Source: Desmodus rotundus (lineage: Eukaryota > Chordata > Mammalia > Chiroptera > Phyllostomidae). From it: a stretch of DNA of 64,000 nucleotides. The DNA is taken from the NCBI RefSeq assembly GCF_022682495.2, contig NC_071392.1, positions 51,361,459-51,425,458 of the forward strand, written 5' to 3'. Shown here piece by piece: positions 10,565 to 23,743 of the stretch (the stretch's first letter is position 1; every line of letters starts with the position of its first letter). The notes beneath the pieces are model-generated. The model was given only the letters and a program-made list of their open reading frames with translations, did no database searches and was not told the origin of the DNA. Both the position numbers and the translations under genes were made by a program.

Positions 10565-11343
10565 TCTATTTTTTCTGGAGCTTTGATCTGTTCTTTCATT
10601 TGGGCCATTTTTTTTTTTTGTCTTGGCATGCCTGTTACATAAAGGGGCGGAGCCCTCGGTGTCCACCAGGGCAGGGTAAATCTGTTCGCTGTGCTGTGAT
10701 GCTGTACGTAGTGGAGGGGCTGAGAGGGAGCAATGGCTCGTGCTCTACTCTCTGCTGGTTTTCAGTCACTCTCTCCCCTACCCACAATCAAATTGGGCCC
10801 TTCTGGTGCTGATTCCCGAGTGGGTGGGCTTGTGCACACTCTAGGCCCCTGTGGGTCTCTCCAACGAACTCTCCTGTGAGGCTGGGAGTTTCTCTCACTG
10901 CCGCCTCAACCCCCACAGATGTTTTCAATCAGAGGTTTGAGGCTTCATTTTCCCAAGCTGGAGCCCTGGGTTGTGCAGTCTGTTTTGATCCCCCACTGTT
11001 CCTCCCGGTTTATCTATGGGCGAATGTGGGGCCACAGGGTCTGCCAGCCACCACCTTGTGGGGTCTGCTAGCTGCTGCCTGGCCTGACCCATTCCACAAT
11101 CCGCCACCTCGCTGGGTCTGGCAGCTGCCACCTTGCTGCGAGTCCTCTCTGCCCGGGCTGCCTGTCTCAGCCACTCCTATTGGTCTGGATGAATGTTTCT
11201 TCTTCTTTATCTCCTTGTTTGTCGTACTTCCATACTGTTCGATTTTCTGTCAGTTCTGGTTGTTTTTTGTTTTTTAATTGTTGTTGTCCTTTTAGTTGTG
11301 CAAGGAGGCACAGTGTGTCTACCTACACCTCCATCTGGGCCGG
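10565..11343 (-). mobile_element. HAL1/L1-type 5' fragment (3'-truncated)
   Basis: In reverse orientation this reproduces the 5' UTR and first codons of the element at 7358-9300: the plus strand shows 'cctgttacataaaggggcgg', 'gagtttctctcactgccgcc', 'ggatgaatgtttcttcttc' and 'cacagtgtgtctaccta' in the same order. It stops about 22 codons into ORF1 at 10565, keeping the 5' end and lacking the 3' end, the reverse of normal LINE truncation. No target duplication found. Confidence 0.8.
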
Positions 11344-12930
11344 AAGCTGGAATCTGACCTTTCAATTGCAGAAAAACTTTATATACCGGCTGCTTTGTAC
11401 TCTTCAGAACATCTCAAGATAAAAATATTTAGAAGTTTCTAAAACAGGAAGTAAAGTTTTGTGTCTACATCATGCACTCAATCTCACCAAAATCATCAAA
11501 ACCACCACCATCATCATCATCATTGAAATATGGATTATGAGTCCCCTTTTGAATCTATGCTGAAAATGTTTATGTACAATTTTGATCACCATTTTAGGAA
11601 CAGTTAATGTTTAAACCTGCATTTTAATTTTGATAGCATCTAAAATTTATGGGGAAACTGTAACAATGTAAAAGGTATTAATGGGACTACTTATACATTC
11701 TATTATTTACATTTAGAGTTTCCCATTATATATTTTTTGATCTAGATTCCATTCGAACTGACTCTAAAATTTTACAAATACATTAAACATAGTTCCAAAT
11801 TAACTTTCTCAATTATCTTCACACTTCCCAAAATTTTAAGAAAACTAATATTAAAGCAAAGCCAGTTATTGTTTATTATTGTCAGGGTATTATGAGCAAA
11901 TGCAAATTAACTTAATTTAGGTAGGCCATTTATTATGTAAAGAACCCTTCCTTCTAAAGTCTTGACTACTCCTTAATGAATTTAAGCTAGTATCTGCCCA
12001 AACTCTGGAGCAAGTAAGTTTTATCACACATGGCTGCTTGAAAAACTGGTTGAGATGTTTTATTATTATTATTATTATTACTATTATTCTGAAGCTGCAC
12101 CTTGACTTAATAGGAAAAAGTTACTGCATTTGATTACTGATGTCTGCCATAGACATGGGACAGTCACAGCAGCTGGGTTGTGCCTATTTCTACCCCTACT
12201 CCAGGACCATGACCATGACCAATCACACCTAGTGTTTCATTGGATCAAGTGCAAGCATTTGCTCTGCATTAGGTATGGGTATATTATGTTTGATATGTGT
12301 GTGTGTGTGTGTGCACACCAGGTGCTAATATAAGAGAATGGAGTTAATGAGAGTGGAGCTCCAGCCACTGGAGGGGAAGTCAACATACAGGTGCTGTCCA
12401 TGGAAACCTGATGATTTTTTAACAGTAGTTCCTGTGACAGAGGAAGGGGACAGCCTCTTCTGCACAGTGTGCCAGCAACGAGAAGCCTCCAAGAGGGCAT
12501 GATAGGGGTCACAATCAGACTCTGACAGGTGCTTCTTCAGGGGTGCAGACTCTATCCAGCAAAGGGTAGAGGGGGCTAACTACTAGGTGGCTGCTTTAGA
12601 AGTCCCCTAGCAGTGGAGTGGGTTCTCGCTTCCAACTAGAGTCAACTGCTATCAAAAAGTCAGTAAGATATTTTCTTTCATTAAGGCTCTGGAGAGGTAA
12701 CACAGCTCCTTCTAACTGACTGGGAAGAATTAATCTTAACTGATGTTGGCTGTTTTTACATCTAAAACAAGTTCAGATCCATGGAACAGAGCAGACATTG
12801 GCTGTACTCATTATTGTCCAACACATGGTCCTGGGTCTCTTGTTTGCCTCCTTTCACCTTTGTGTTTCTGTCTGCTCTCTTGCATCTCTCATCCACTCAT
12901 GTTAGTGTTCAGACTCTGCATCTGAAACAC
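11344..12930. other. Unassigned DNA with microsatellites
   Basis: Contains an ATC-rich run (11500-11523), a (TTA)n run (12061-12088) and a (GT)n run (12296-12312). No gene or repeat family recognised otherwise. Confidence 0.5.
12061..12088. repeat. (TTA)n microsatellite
   Basis: About nine near-perfect TTA units with one substitution (tattactatt). Confidence 0.9.
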
Positions 12931-12934
12931 TCAT

Positions 12935-13515
12935 AAGGACAATGATTAACACTCCTACTGTTAATACAAACAACAGTATTAATTAAACTCTTACCAAGAG
13001 GCTGGGTATTAAGTGATTTACATGTATTATATTCTATAACCCCCTAAACAAGTACTGTCCAGTAGAAATATAATGTAAACCACACATGTACTTTTAAATT
13101 TTCTACTAGCCACATTAAAAAATCAAAAGAGAAAGTTCAAATTAATTTTAATAATATATTTTATTTAACTCAATATTTCTAAAATACCCTTTTAATATGT
13201 AATCAATATAAAAGTATTGAGAATTTATTGACACATTCTTTTTTGTACTCAATTTTCCAAGTGAAATGCATAATTTACACTTATAGTACCTGTCAATTCA
13301 ACCAGCTATATTTTAAGTGCTCAACTGCCACACATGGCTGATGGTTACCATACTGGGCAGCACAGCTCTAAACAGCAGGTGATATAAATACCGTTATTAT
13401 TGAGTTACAGAGAAACTGATGCTTAGAAAGAATCAAGTTCACAGACCTGGGTGAAGATGAGACTCAAACCCCGGTCTATCCAACAACAAAGTCAATACTC
13501 TTAACCAGTCATTAT
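12935..13515 (-). repeat. MIR SINE split by a hAT element
   Basis: Left part has 'taagtgatttacatgtatta' and the right part 'gagttacagagaaactgatg' plus 'gactcaaaccccggtct', which are consecutive blocks of reverse-complement MIR. The 316 bp between them (13051-13366) are a DNA transposon, so one MIR was interrupted. Confidence 0.75.
13051..13366. mobile_element. hAT-type non-autonomous DNA transposon
   Basis: Ends are inverted: left agtactgtccagtagaaat, right complement gctgtgctgcccagtatgg. The flanks are an 8-bp duplication with one mismatch, cctaaaca (13043-13050) and tctaaaca (13367-13374), the length expected for hAT elements. The interior has 'ctactagccacattaaaa' and 'cacacatggctgatgg', familiar from the common mammalian repeat ending in 'gtggctaccatattggac'. 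Non-coding. Confidence 0.75.
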
Positions 13516-16160
13516 GTGGCCACTGGGAGAAAAGTATTTTAACATTACACTTAAAATGGCAATATAATTTCATAACCCAACCATCATCTATTTTTGCTGA
13601 TATATATAATTTGCATGATATGAACACTGAAAAATAATTTATGCTACCAAAGACAATAGTCAAAAACTCAGAAATGACTTAATGCAAAATACACTCAACA
13701 TAGTATAATTTGTAAAAAGAAAAAGAAATGCCATAAAATTGGTGGACAGCCAAATAAAGTACAATAAAACATTATCCATTTTATAATCATAAAAAGTAAT
13801 TGTTTAAATCACCACACATTTAATGTCTAGTGCTAGCTAACATTTTAGTATCTGTGACTTAAATTTATATGTGTATCTACATCTACTTGTACTACAAATG
13901 TTGTATCACTGTGCTTATACATTTGTACCTAAAGAAAATAAATGCCTGAAAGGAGTACCTGCCATTAGTGCAAAGCATATTCAAAATGAGAAGTGGAGAA
14001 AAGCCAAGTAACGTAAAGAGTAATAATGGCTGGGATATGGCTTTTTCCATTTTATAATAAATTGGCATAGCTTACATATAAGAATATGAAAAGGCACTTT
14101 AAAACAAAGAAATTTGCAGGGAGTTCAGAATTCAGAAGGGCTTTGGATAAATGAGAATCTGGTCAGGGGTGTGAGAGGTGGAGAGGTCCCAAAAGAGTAA
14201 TTAATGTGAGAGGCTTATGAGTGCCACTCTGAGTGGGGGACCACAGCACCAAAGGTGATCGAAAAGTTGTATATCATACATATGTAATTTGAGGTGTTCT
14301 TTAGACATTCTTATTTTATTAATGTAGAGATAGAAGCAATTGTCATAAACCAGAAAACCAAAATGTTCCAATTATATTATACGAGTATTTGTAAGGTTGT
14401 AAGTTTCATGGAAATAAGTAACTAAAACAAGTGAATTATATTTCTTCAGTTTAAATGATAATTCTCCATGAAGGCACAAATTTCACATTAACACTGTGCT
14501 CAGTGCCAAGGGATGTTCATGTAGATTGTAACACCAGAGTCTGTGTGGATATTGGACTAATGAGTCCTGGAAATTGGAGGCTCTGGACCCCAAGCTGGTT
14601 GGCAAGGCTCAATCTCAACCTAAAGTGGTCCTTGGTGAAGAAAGCATACTCAAAGAAGTATCACAAAGAAAACTTTTACAATAAATAATGGATTTCACAT
14701 TAACAGTAAAGATTAGCTGGTGGGGCCAGTCTTCAAGCTTCTCATTTGTTTTATTTTGGTGATTAGTGAGACGATACATCATCATCCAGAATCCAGCCAG
14801 ATCACCTGAGATCTTATGTCACTGTGAGTCACAAAAATAGAAACAACTTCACATACTTGTAATATAGGGGACGGAGAAGCTTAGAAGCTAGCAACTGTGG
14901 GGAGCTGCCCCCATACCTAAGCTGCAGAGACCCTGGGAGGAGGTGCTGCCATTAATGAGCCCAGGGGCCAAAGGTCACCTAATAGAAGCTGGCACCATAG
15001 TAGGCTAGTCCAAGGGAAATTAGACCCAGGAAGGACACACAGCTGCTGCTAAAGTAGACACCTCAGGCAAAGTGGGAGGGGGAGAGATGCCCTGGTTTCT
15101 CCCTCCCACCTACTCTCCAACCTCCCAACACTGTCACCCATTGGCCAGTCCCAACTGGAAGCCAACTGACAACGCCTGGGAAAGGTAGCCTGCAGGGTCC
15201 CGCTGCCTCCAACACAGAGCAGAAGAAGGTGTACATCTGCCCTAAAGGAAGATACATCTAAAGACAAGGAGACTCAGGACCCAGGCAGTACCTGAACTGC
15301 ATCACAGTCTCATCATCCTCAAGGCAAAGAAAGAACATTCCCGTAATCTGCTTTGGTATGATGGCCTCAGCCTCTACCAAGAGAATGAAACGTGCCATCA
15401 TCATTAGGGGGAGTAGTGTTATTGACAAAACAATATCGAGATTGCTGTTCATTAAATTTGAAGTACCTTCTTTTGAAAACTGAGGAGAAATTTTTCTGCT
15501 GTTCTTAATATCAAAACAATTTCTACATCCCTTAAGTAACTAGGTAGATTCCATAGATTCAGGCTATGGACATTGGAGCGCGAAACTGCTCCGACTCTCT
15601 ACACTGTTCTGTCTTTCACAGCTGCATATGGCTCAGCCTCAGCCTGTTACACACTGTTTCTAGTTTTTCTCCTCTCTCCTATTTTTAATATTTGGTATTT
15701 TGCACTTTTGGTGTTACTTTAAGGTGACAAACCATTTATGAAACAAGCAGGAAAGAAATACATATATATATACACACATACATACACTCATATAAGTATT
15801 TGTGAATAATTTTGAACATGGGCCAATAGCAACCATGATATAACATAAATCCAAGGCATGAGCTTTGGCATAGTGCCAAATTGGGTTTGAAGGCTATTAT
15901 CTCTTCATTTGTCAGATATGTTGCAACTATTTATTCTGGGTTTTTTTTAATGTACTTTTTAATATGGTAAATATTTTTGCTGTTTCTGATCCTGTACAAT
16001 ATAGACTTTAATGTTTATTTATTCTTTTGTAGTTTCCTGCACTGATTACATGCTTAGGGAGCCTTTCCCAATCTTAAAATCAAATAAATATTAATTTATA
16101 TTTCCTCCTGGTTGCTTTATGGTTTCTTTATAGAAAAATATTTAATTCTTTAAATCATGA
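13516..16160. other. Unassigned non-coding DNA
   Basis: 2.6 kb with no recognised repeat. 14880-15300 is GC-richer than its surroundings but has no long open frame with protein character. A mixed AT/AC run lies at 15760-15786. Confidence 0.5.
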
Positions 16161-16164
16161 TAAT

Positions 16165-16412
16165 AGCAATAACTGTATAGAACCTGCTTTGTGGCAGGTA
16201 TTGTTCTAAATTATAGTTCTAAGTAGTAATTAATATAGTGACTCACTTAATTCTCACAACTACCCTAAGAGAGCTAATATTATCATCCCTACTTTACAGA
16301 TTAGAAAATGAAGGCACACAGAGGTGAAGTAACTTGATTAAAGTCACACTGCTAGTAAGTGGCAAACCCAAGATTTGAACCCATACAGGCTGGCTCTAGA
16401 TTCTCAGTGCCC
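16165..16412 (-). repeat. MIR SINE
   Basis: Clear reverse-complement MIR: 'tgtggcaggtattgttcta', 'cttaattctcacaactaccc', 'ctttacagattagaaaatga', 'taagtggcaaacccaagatt', 'gaacccatacaggctggctc'. Confidence 0.9.
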
Positions 16413-18534
16413 AAATACAGGCATAGTAGGCAAAAGCAGTTTCACAGTTGCAAATACCTGAAACAGAGTTTATTCTTTCTTTCTTTATTTTTTATTATAT
16501 TACTTATTTGTATTATTTGCCTTATTATTATTGTTATTATTTCATATCCTTACTTATGATTTATCTTTTAGGTAATGATGGCTGGTAAATTAACCTGCTT
16601 TTGCCCACCCCTATACAACCATGTTATCTGGGATGGATTTTAATGTAATGTGTAAGGCAAAGATCTAAAGTTCTTTTTTTTCTTTCCTGAGTAGTCAGCT
16701 AACAGTTCTAGCCACAATACTGAATCACCTTTATTTTCTACAGTTAGTGACGCCAACTTTATCACATACATTCTTATTTCCCTTGACATGATAAGAGTGC
16801 AAGATGCCAGAGGTGAGCAGTGCTCTGTCATCCCATGGCACACGGACAGATTCTGTACAGAAGACGAATGAGGTGATTTAGCACAGTCCCACAGCTGGAG
16901 ACTTCTGCTCCCACACAGCAGCCTCTGGTGAGGTCACACTCAAACAGCACGTCCTCAAAACACAAGTGAACACTCATAACAACAGTTAAAATTAGAATTC
17001 CAGCCAACTCTCACTCTCTCATTAGGATTTCCTGTAATTACAAGATTCAGGAATCTAAAACAAGATTCAAAATCAACAGCTGAGTTCACATATATGGCAA
17101 ACAAAAAAGCCACTTATTACAAAAATAAATATTTATGAGAAGAACAGAAAAATGATAGTAGTTACCAATGGTATCTTCTTCACACAGTGGGGCTATGGGT
17201 AAGTTTTTTATTCTATTTTTCCCTAGGTTTTCCAAAATTCTATAATTAGCACTCATTACTATCACCTAAATAAAAATCATCACTAAAACATTTCGCAATG
17301 ACTCAATAGTGTAAGTACATACTCCAGGTTTCGTGCTGCTTCCTTCATCTGTGAACAAATGTGCTTTCAGCTATACTCGGGCACTGGGGACAGACAACAA
17401 AAAATGTTGAGTCTTATTTGTAATAATTGGATTTTTAACCTGGGAAATAGAGTCATGAATATTTGCAGAATTAAATGTACAAAACGGAGAGTGGACATTT
17501 TGTGTAAGATCCGGGATTCTAAGAGAATTCCTCAAACAGCAGCTTGATGCTCTTTCCACCTTGCCAGCCACCCACTTCTCCAGACTCTACTACTTACCTT
17601 CTCCCAGTTCTTACGAGGCATTCATCTGGGATCAGAGCCAAGGAGAGGAGGTAGCTGCCTGCCTGTATTCTCTGAACCTGATAGAAATACAATAGCAAAG
17701 GTAACCTCTATGACCTCCTCCACCCACTGCTATAACTTTTATTTGCCTTTCCTAAATAATTCTTACAAGAAACTATCTAAATTGACAAACATTCTATAAC
17801 CCTCGGGGCTACACTGCCATTAGAACTTCTTAAGCTTGAGATGTGGCCCTATGCAAAGTCACAGTTCTAAAGAACACAACTGGCAACTAGAACACCTTCA
17901 TAACAAGCCTTTGAAGTGACCATCCAATGCTAGAGAATTCAAAACCTTCCAAAGGAACCCACACCACTCTGGGAAAGTCTAACAAAGGAAGGAGAGGAGG
18001 AGGGAAAAAGAAGAGGAGAAGGAAGGAGGCAAAAATAAACAAACCACCTCCCCCAAATTGAGCTCCACAATTCATGCTTGTAATTTCTCTTTATTGGTTC
18101 TTAGTCCAGCTCTTCTGAGCAGAACTAATCCTTGCTCCACATGTTAGCCCTTCAAATGTTTGATTTAATAACCTCAGATGTTAAATTACGGCAATTTTCC
18201 TTATATGGTGTTGCTGTTCTGTCTTCATTATTTTTTCTTGTTTTCATACTTATCCACTGAGAATACCTGGAATGAACCATCTGGGGTCTTCCAGAAAATC
18301 ATCTGAGGTGAGAATTACATCCCCAGGTAATCCTGATCTTGTCTTATTGATCAAGTCAGAGTATTTAAGACAAAAGGCAAAAGAATGGGGCATGAAGGGT
18401 CACTCATTGTTCTTTTCTCCTTATATTTCTAAAGAAAAGATTAAAGATTGGGGCAGATATACCACACACTCATTCTGAGTGAATTCATTTTCACTCTTTG
18501 CTGAGTCTAGTGCAAGGAAAGTATGGGCACAGCA
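16413..18534. other. Unassigned non-coding DNA
   Basis: AT-rich 16465-16570. 17070-17280 is weakly like an old LINE 3' region ('ttttccaaaattctataatt'). A purine-rich run lies at 17990-18040. No gene recognised. Confidence 0.45.
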
Positions 18535-18760
18535 TAGCATATGGTTATAAACATGTACTCGGATAGAGAATTCAGACTTTGCCATCTAAATTCTGTGACC
18601 TGGGACAAGTCACTTAACCTTTCTGGAATTAGTTTCCTCACCTATAAAATGGAAATGATAAAATCTATCTAACAATGTTGCTCTGAGAAACCAAATGAAA
18701 TAATATATGTAAGGCTCACAGTATGTTCTCAATAACTAGTAGCTATAATTATTATTTCTT
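18535..18760 (+). repeat. MIR SINE
   Basis: Forward MIR blocks: 'ctgtgacctgggacaagtca', 'cttaacctttctggaatt', 'agtttcctcacctataaaat', 'tatgttctcaataact'. Confidence 0.9.
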
Positions 18761-18931
18761 AAAGGAGATCTGAATGGGGTCTGCCTTTCTATCTGTCTCC
18801 TATTTTACATATAAATCAGCTTTAGCAGAAGTATGAGAAATTTGAAAACAGATTTTTATGTAGCAGGAATAGGCAGAAGACATACTGCTTCCAACATAAC
18901 ACTTTATTATAGCTATAAAAAAAATGCTGCT

Positions 18932-19069
18932 AGTCCTGGCCAGGTGGCTCAGTTGGCTGAAGCATAATCCCATACATTAAAAGGTTGTGGGTTCGATCCC
19001 CAGTCACTGCACATAACTAGGTTGTGAGTTTGATCCCAAGTTGGGGCACATACAGAAGGCAACCAATCA

Positions 19070-19108
<39 letters not shown>

Positions 19109-19141
19109 ATCAATAAACATATCCTAGGGTGAGAATTAAAA
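18932..19141 (+). mobile_element. VES-type SINE
   Basis: Begins 'tcctggccaggtggctcag' (A-box side of the tRNA-like head), has the B-box 'gtgggttcgatcccc', a second 'gtgagtttgatccc' repeat, the 'ggcaaccaatcaatgtctc' body, a (TC)n tract at about 19073-19104, and the 'atatcctagggtgagaatta' tail. A clean target duplication is not visible. Confidence 0.93.
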
Positions 19142-21949
19142 GACACTACTAAACAAACAACAACCAAAAACTTATTTTAAAAAAACCCACAAAGAACAAG
19201 AGAAACAAGTCACATTTTAAATGAATGAATGCATCCTCATGCACCAAGTTTTGAAACTGCATGACATGGAGGTAAACCACCTCACTTCTGGGGCATCCCT
19301 CTTCCTCCCTGGACCAAGTGCCAGTCCTAGCGCTGTCATGTACAGGTTTGCCTACCAGTCCTCTGCTCTCGGTAGGCAGGCCTTGTACTAAGAAATGGAA
19401 TCCACCAGAAAGGATAGTCAGTCCTCCACTGCAATAGAATGCATTTATGTTCTGGTTTATATGCTACATTTCCCCCTTGTGAGTTTGATTAGTACAAGTC
19501 AACTGCAAAGAATTCTGAGATACTGACAAAGTTCTCTGAAGGCAGGAACATGACTTTTTGGTTTTCTCATAAAAACTATCACTTAGTAAATTGCTTTATA
19601 CACTACAGAATGAAATGAATTTTTGTTGAACAAATGAGAGAAAAAGACAGATACAGAGAGACATACAGACCGAGACAGAAAGACAGAGACAGAGGCAGAC
19701 AGAGAGAAAGAGAAACAAACCAGTAAAGGAGAAATGGAGGAAGGAGGAGTGGGAAGAAGAGAGGAAGGAGAAATAAGGAATGAGTGAATCAATCAATCAA
19801 TCAATCAATCAATGAGTCAAGTTGTGCCAGTGATGCTTCTTGGGATCTAGCCCTATACAAACTCTTGCCAAATTCCAATGGTTTAACATTGAAGACAAGC
19901 ATAATCCTTGCACCAGTTTGTCAGGCTCTGCTATGAGTGAGAAGAGACACAAATACACTGTACCTAGTAATAAGTGACAGATTGGGCTGAGATCACTTGC
20001 TGACACTGCCAGATGGAACCTGGAAAGTCCTGCATCCACATAGGTGATATCCTTGAAGTAACTCAACCATTTCCAGGAGAAAATCACACCCACCATTGCA
20101 AAGTCAGAAAAACATAAAGAACAACCCAGGGTGCCCTCCTTACTCACTAAAGCTAGTTCACCACCTGCTGAGTTGGTCAGTAAATAAGCAAGAAGAGCCT
20201 GCAGTCCCTTTACCCATCCCCTAGTCAAAGAACTGGCACTGGTGCCAAAGCAAGCCCTCTCTGCAGAATAAGGCATTAGTTAGGGCTACCAGATTCAACA
20301 AATAAAAGTACATGCAATATTTGGGACATACTTAGACTAAAATATTTCAAAAGATCTTTAGTTCATGAAAGTTCTATCTTATCAATATTTACCCCATTAG
20401 AACTTTATATATTTACAAAGAAATAACAATAAATTCCATTATATGTCAATATAGTTAACATTTACTGAGATTTTGTGGCTTCTTTTTTTTTTAATTTCCC
20501 TAAGTCTCTACTTAATAGAAGACAGTTGGATTCTCACATCTACTTCAGTATTCAATCTGTTGGGATCCTGGCACCTGGAAAATTCCACTGTACACTTGTA
20601 AAAGAATGAGAGTGATAAAAGCAAATAACATCTTAGCATTATTATGAAAATAATGCTGGCCTCACAAAGCACCTCAAAGGGTCTTGGGCTCTGCCAAAGT
20701 CCCTGGACCACACTTTGAGAACTAAAACTCTAAAACTACCAGTGAAAATTGGAAAAACTACAAAACACCCAACAGAAGATGTGTTGGTGTCCACTGATGG
20801 CTTCTAGCTCTTCTGCGGTTTGCAATGATTCACACATCACTGAGAGTGGGAGGGACGAAAAAGCCTATTCTAGGCTCCACTCCAGGGCTGTCTCCCATGG
20901 TCACTTTTCAATAGAAACATGGCCAGACCTTCTTCACCACCCATTGACTTTGCTTTCCTTTCTAGCACCATTCTTTGGAAAATGGTGTTCTTCAGCCTCA
21001 AAGTAGGTATGGGTGACAACTTCACTTCCAAATCAACAATTCCTAAGTTGTGTAGGATGTCTTCTCCTGTGTGGTGGCTACAATTGTTGGGGTGTACCAT
21101 CCTGACTTATGCTCAGTGATCAGTTGTTATGTACTGAGATCTTAAGAGATAACTTTAAGTCTCAGATTCAAGAAATCCCTGGTCCAAAAATCTTTTTACA
21201 AAAGAAGCAATAATTGCACTATAAATGCAGTAACATATCAATGATTTTTAATCCCAGAATAATTTTCTAGGGGATAAAGCAACAATAAAATTAATAATAG
21301 AAAGATATTTTTTATATTTATAGCCAAATCTGAAGTAATGGTGTTAATCCCTACAGCTGAACTTAACTTTAAGCTCCTCTTTCACCAAACCTTTTAAATA
21401 AATTATGCATAGGAAAAAAGAAGCACAGATGGCCAAAAAAAATGCACAAAATGTGAGATCAGCCCCTGATTTACAAGTAAAGGTTTATGAACCAGGCTAG
21501 TCTAATGTGACTCTCCAAAACGCCCAGCCAACTTTTGATGCTCATACACTGTTACAGATTCTTATCACAGGGCTGCTCCAATTCTATGTACATAAAATAC
21601 CCTCCTAGACTCTGTTCCAATTTTGGAAAAAAACATTTAATTATAAGACCTTTCTACCTAATTTCCCTGTGTTAGAGGCCAGAAGAAAAATAAACATATA
21701 TAACATATATAAATAGTAAGTCTCATTATTACACTCATGAATTCCACCAGTGAGATGTTACAAGAACAAAAGGTTCAGTATTCCAATAAGCATGCAAAAC
21801 AATGCATCCTAGAGCTCCCTCTCAAAGGTTTACAATGCAAAATAGCAAAATAAAGGCTCTGAGAAGAGCAGAAACCTTCATTATTTACCAAATTATTTTA
21901 TCTTAAACCTCTGCCCCTTTGCACAGCATCTTATAGCTGTCTCAGCCGT
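19142..21949. other. Unassigned non-coding DNA
   Basis: Contains a purine-rich AGAC/GAGA tract (19635-19715) and an (AATC)n run (19788-19813). A 155-codon open stretch on the minus strand (19809-20276) has no recognised similarity. 'ccacactttgagaac' near 20708 resembles a hAT-type end but lacks a partner. Nothing else named. Confidence 0.45.
19788..19813. repeat. (AATC)n microsatellite
   Basis: About six uninterrupted AATC units. Confidence 0.9.
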
Positions 21950-22083
21950 ATATCATCTAATATCAAACCTGAGGTCACAAAATTCCAGGGATGTAAGGCA
22001 TAATGCCCTGGATGAACAGACCAGACCTGTAGCTAGACTTTCCCTCAGCCAGCATCCTAAGGAGCCTGGCATGGTCATCCTCT
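21950..22083 (+). repeat. Source-like copy of an inverted 134-bp duplication
   Basis: The reverse complement of this segment occurs at 29524-29657 with 132 of 134 bases identical by my hand alignment (differences in ccaGgctcc/ccagActcc and acagGtctgg/acagAtctgg). Here it lies in sequence that looks single-copy and continues smoothly on both sides, so I take this as the older location. Confidence 0.85.
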
Positions 22084-22128
22084 TTCTTAGTGCTATATCT
22101 GAGTATGAGAAGTTGCAAGATAAATGGA

Positions 22129-22190
22129 AATGATGATGATGATTGATGATGGTGGTGGTGGTGGTGGTGGTGGTGGTAGTGGTGGTGATG
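22129..22190. repeat. (GAT)n-(GGT)n compound microsatellite
   Basis: Four to five GAT units run into about ten GGT units with one AGT interruption. Read on the minus strand it gives His or Thr runs in open frames (21953-22247) that are not genes. Confidence 0.9.
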
Positions 22191-22777
22191 TGATAAGGAT
22201 GAGAAACTTGGAACAGCTGCAACTCTTCTCAAAGCAGAATCCCGCACTGAAGTTCCTCCACTACAAAATCAACTTATACCCACAGCACCTACATGATTAA
22301 GTATGAGTCTATACTTCAACCTCAACATAAAATTTGGGCCTTCCTATGATCAAAGTTATGTATTTTAAAATACATTTTTAAATTACACATTAATACTTTG
22401 TGAAAATTTGGAGTTTAGAATTGGCTAATCCTATTATATTTCCTTGATATTTTCAATAAATTTTTCTCAACCTAAGGAGATGAAATAGTTCACTTCCCAC
22501 TCATTCATTCACTTAACAAATATTTAGTTAGCATCTAGGACATGTCGGGCATACTCTAGAACAACAATTGAAGAAACAGACAAAATGAACTGCTACCTTA
22601 CTAACATTTCAGTTGTGACTGAAGAGAAGACAGACTATTTTTTTAAATAATAAGTAAGGTATATAGAATATTTAGTGGTGAAAAGTGCAATCAATGGAGA
22701 AATAAAGCAGAAGGGCATATTGAGGGAAGGCCTCACCTGAGAAGGTAACATTTGAAGGTAATAGTCTAAAGTTGTTT

Positions 22778-22975
22778 TCCTAAGTTTTATTCAGGTATAA
22801 CTGATATACAGAGAACTGCATATATTTGGATTTTGTACACTGTGTACAGTTTGATGAGTTTGGATGTACACAAATAAACTTCATACCATCATCATGACCA
22901 AGGTAATTGATGTTTCCAACACCTCCAAAGTTCCCTTTTGTCTTCTTCTTTTAAAAAAAAAATAACAGAATAACT
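22778..22975 (-). repeat. Old L1 3' fragment inside ancient repeat
   Basis: The run 'tttattcaggtataactgat' to 'atcatgaccaaggtaattga' matches old L1M 3' wording, and the ancient repeat resumes after the A-run at 22951-22962. Orientation is inferred and uncertain. Confidence 0.5.
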
Positions 22976-23743
22976 CTGCAAATAAATGGGGAGAGACATC
23001 CTAGGAGGGTGACACTGTAACAGCAAAGGCCCAGAGGTACCACAAGGATATCAGTATGTATAGATGGCAGTGAGCCAGGGGAAGAGACAAAAGAGATAAT
23101 GGAGCTAGGAGACAGGATATATGGGGCTTCGGGGGCCTCTCTTAAGGAGGTGGGCTTTCTTTACGAATGAGATGAAAACTCATTGGAGCATTTGGAATGC
23201 AGGAGAGATGAGCTCTGGCTCACCTTTCAACAGGAACATCCTGATTGTTATGTGAGAAAGAGGTTGCAGCAGAGCAAGGGAGGGACCAGGGGACAGTTAA
23301 GAGGCTCTGCAGTAACTTGGGCAAGATATTATAGTGGTGGTAGCAGTTGAGGTGGTAAACAGTAGCAGGATTCTAGATCATTTTTAGAATCTGGGCCAGT
23401 TAAGCTGGCTGATGAACTAAACAAGGAGTTGAGAATGACTTCAAATTTTTGAACTGAGCAACTTGTAAGATGGGCATTTGCTGAGATAAGAAAGACTATG
23501 GAAAAATAAGATTTGCAGAAGAGAGAGTATGAGAGCTCAGTTTTGTACACATAAAGCGTGAGATGCTATGAGATATCCAAGAAGAGGTATCAGGAGGTAA
23601 ATGGATATATGAATCTGGAGTGCAGTGGAGAGTTCAAGACTGGAAACATATGCTTGGGAATATCTGTACAGGGGTGGTATTTTAAAACATGAGACTGGAT
23701 GATACCCATACCAAGTAAGTAATGTAAATAAAAATGAAGTGCA

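Noticed and set aside
14455..14688. 77-codon plus-strand frame in unassigned DNA
   Set aside because: Short, no similarity, no promoter or splice context.
18932..19141. tRNA-like A and B boxes
   Set aside because: They belong to a VES SINE head; no cloverleaf or anticodon stem of a real tRNA gene.
22129..22190. Regular short repeat that could suggest an array, and poly-His/Thr frames on the minus strand
   Set aside because: It is a simple GAT/GGT microsatellite with no spacers.
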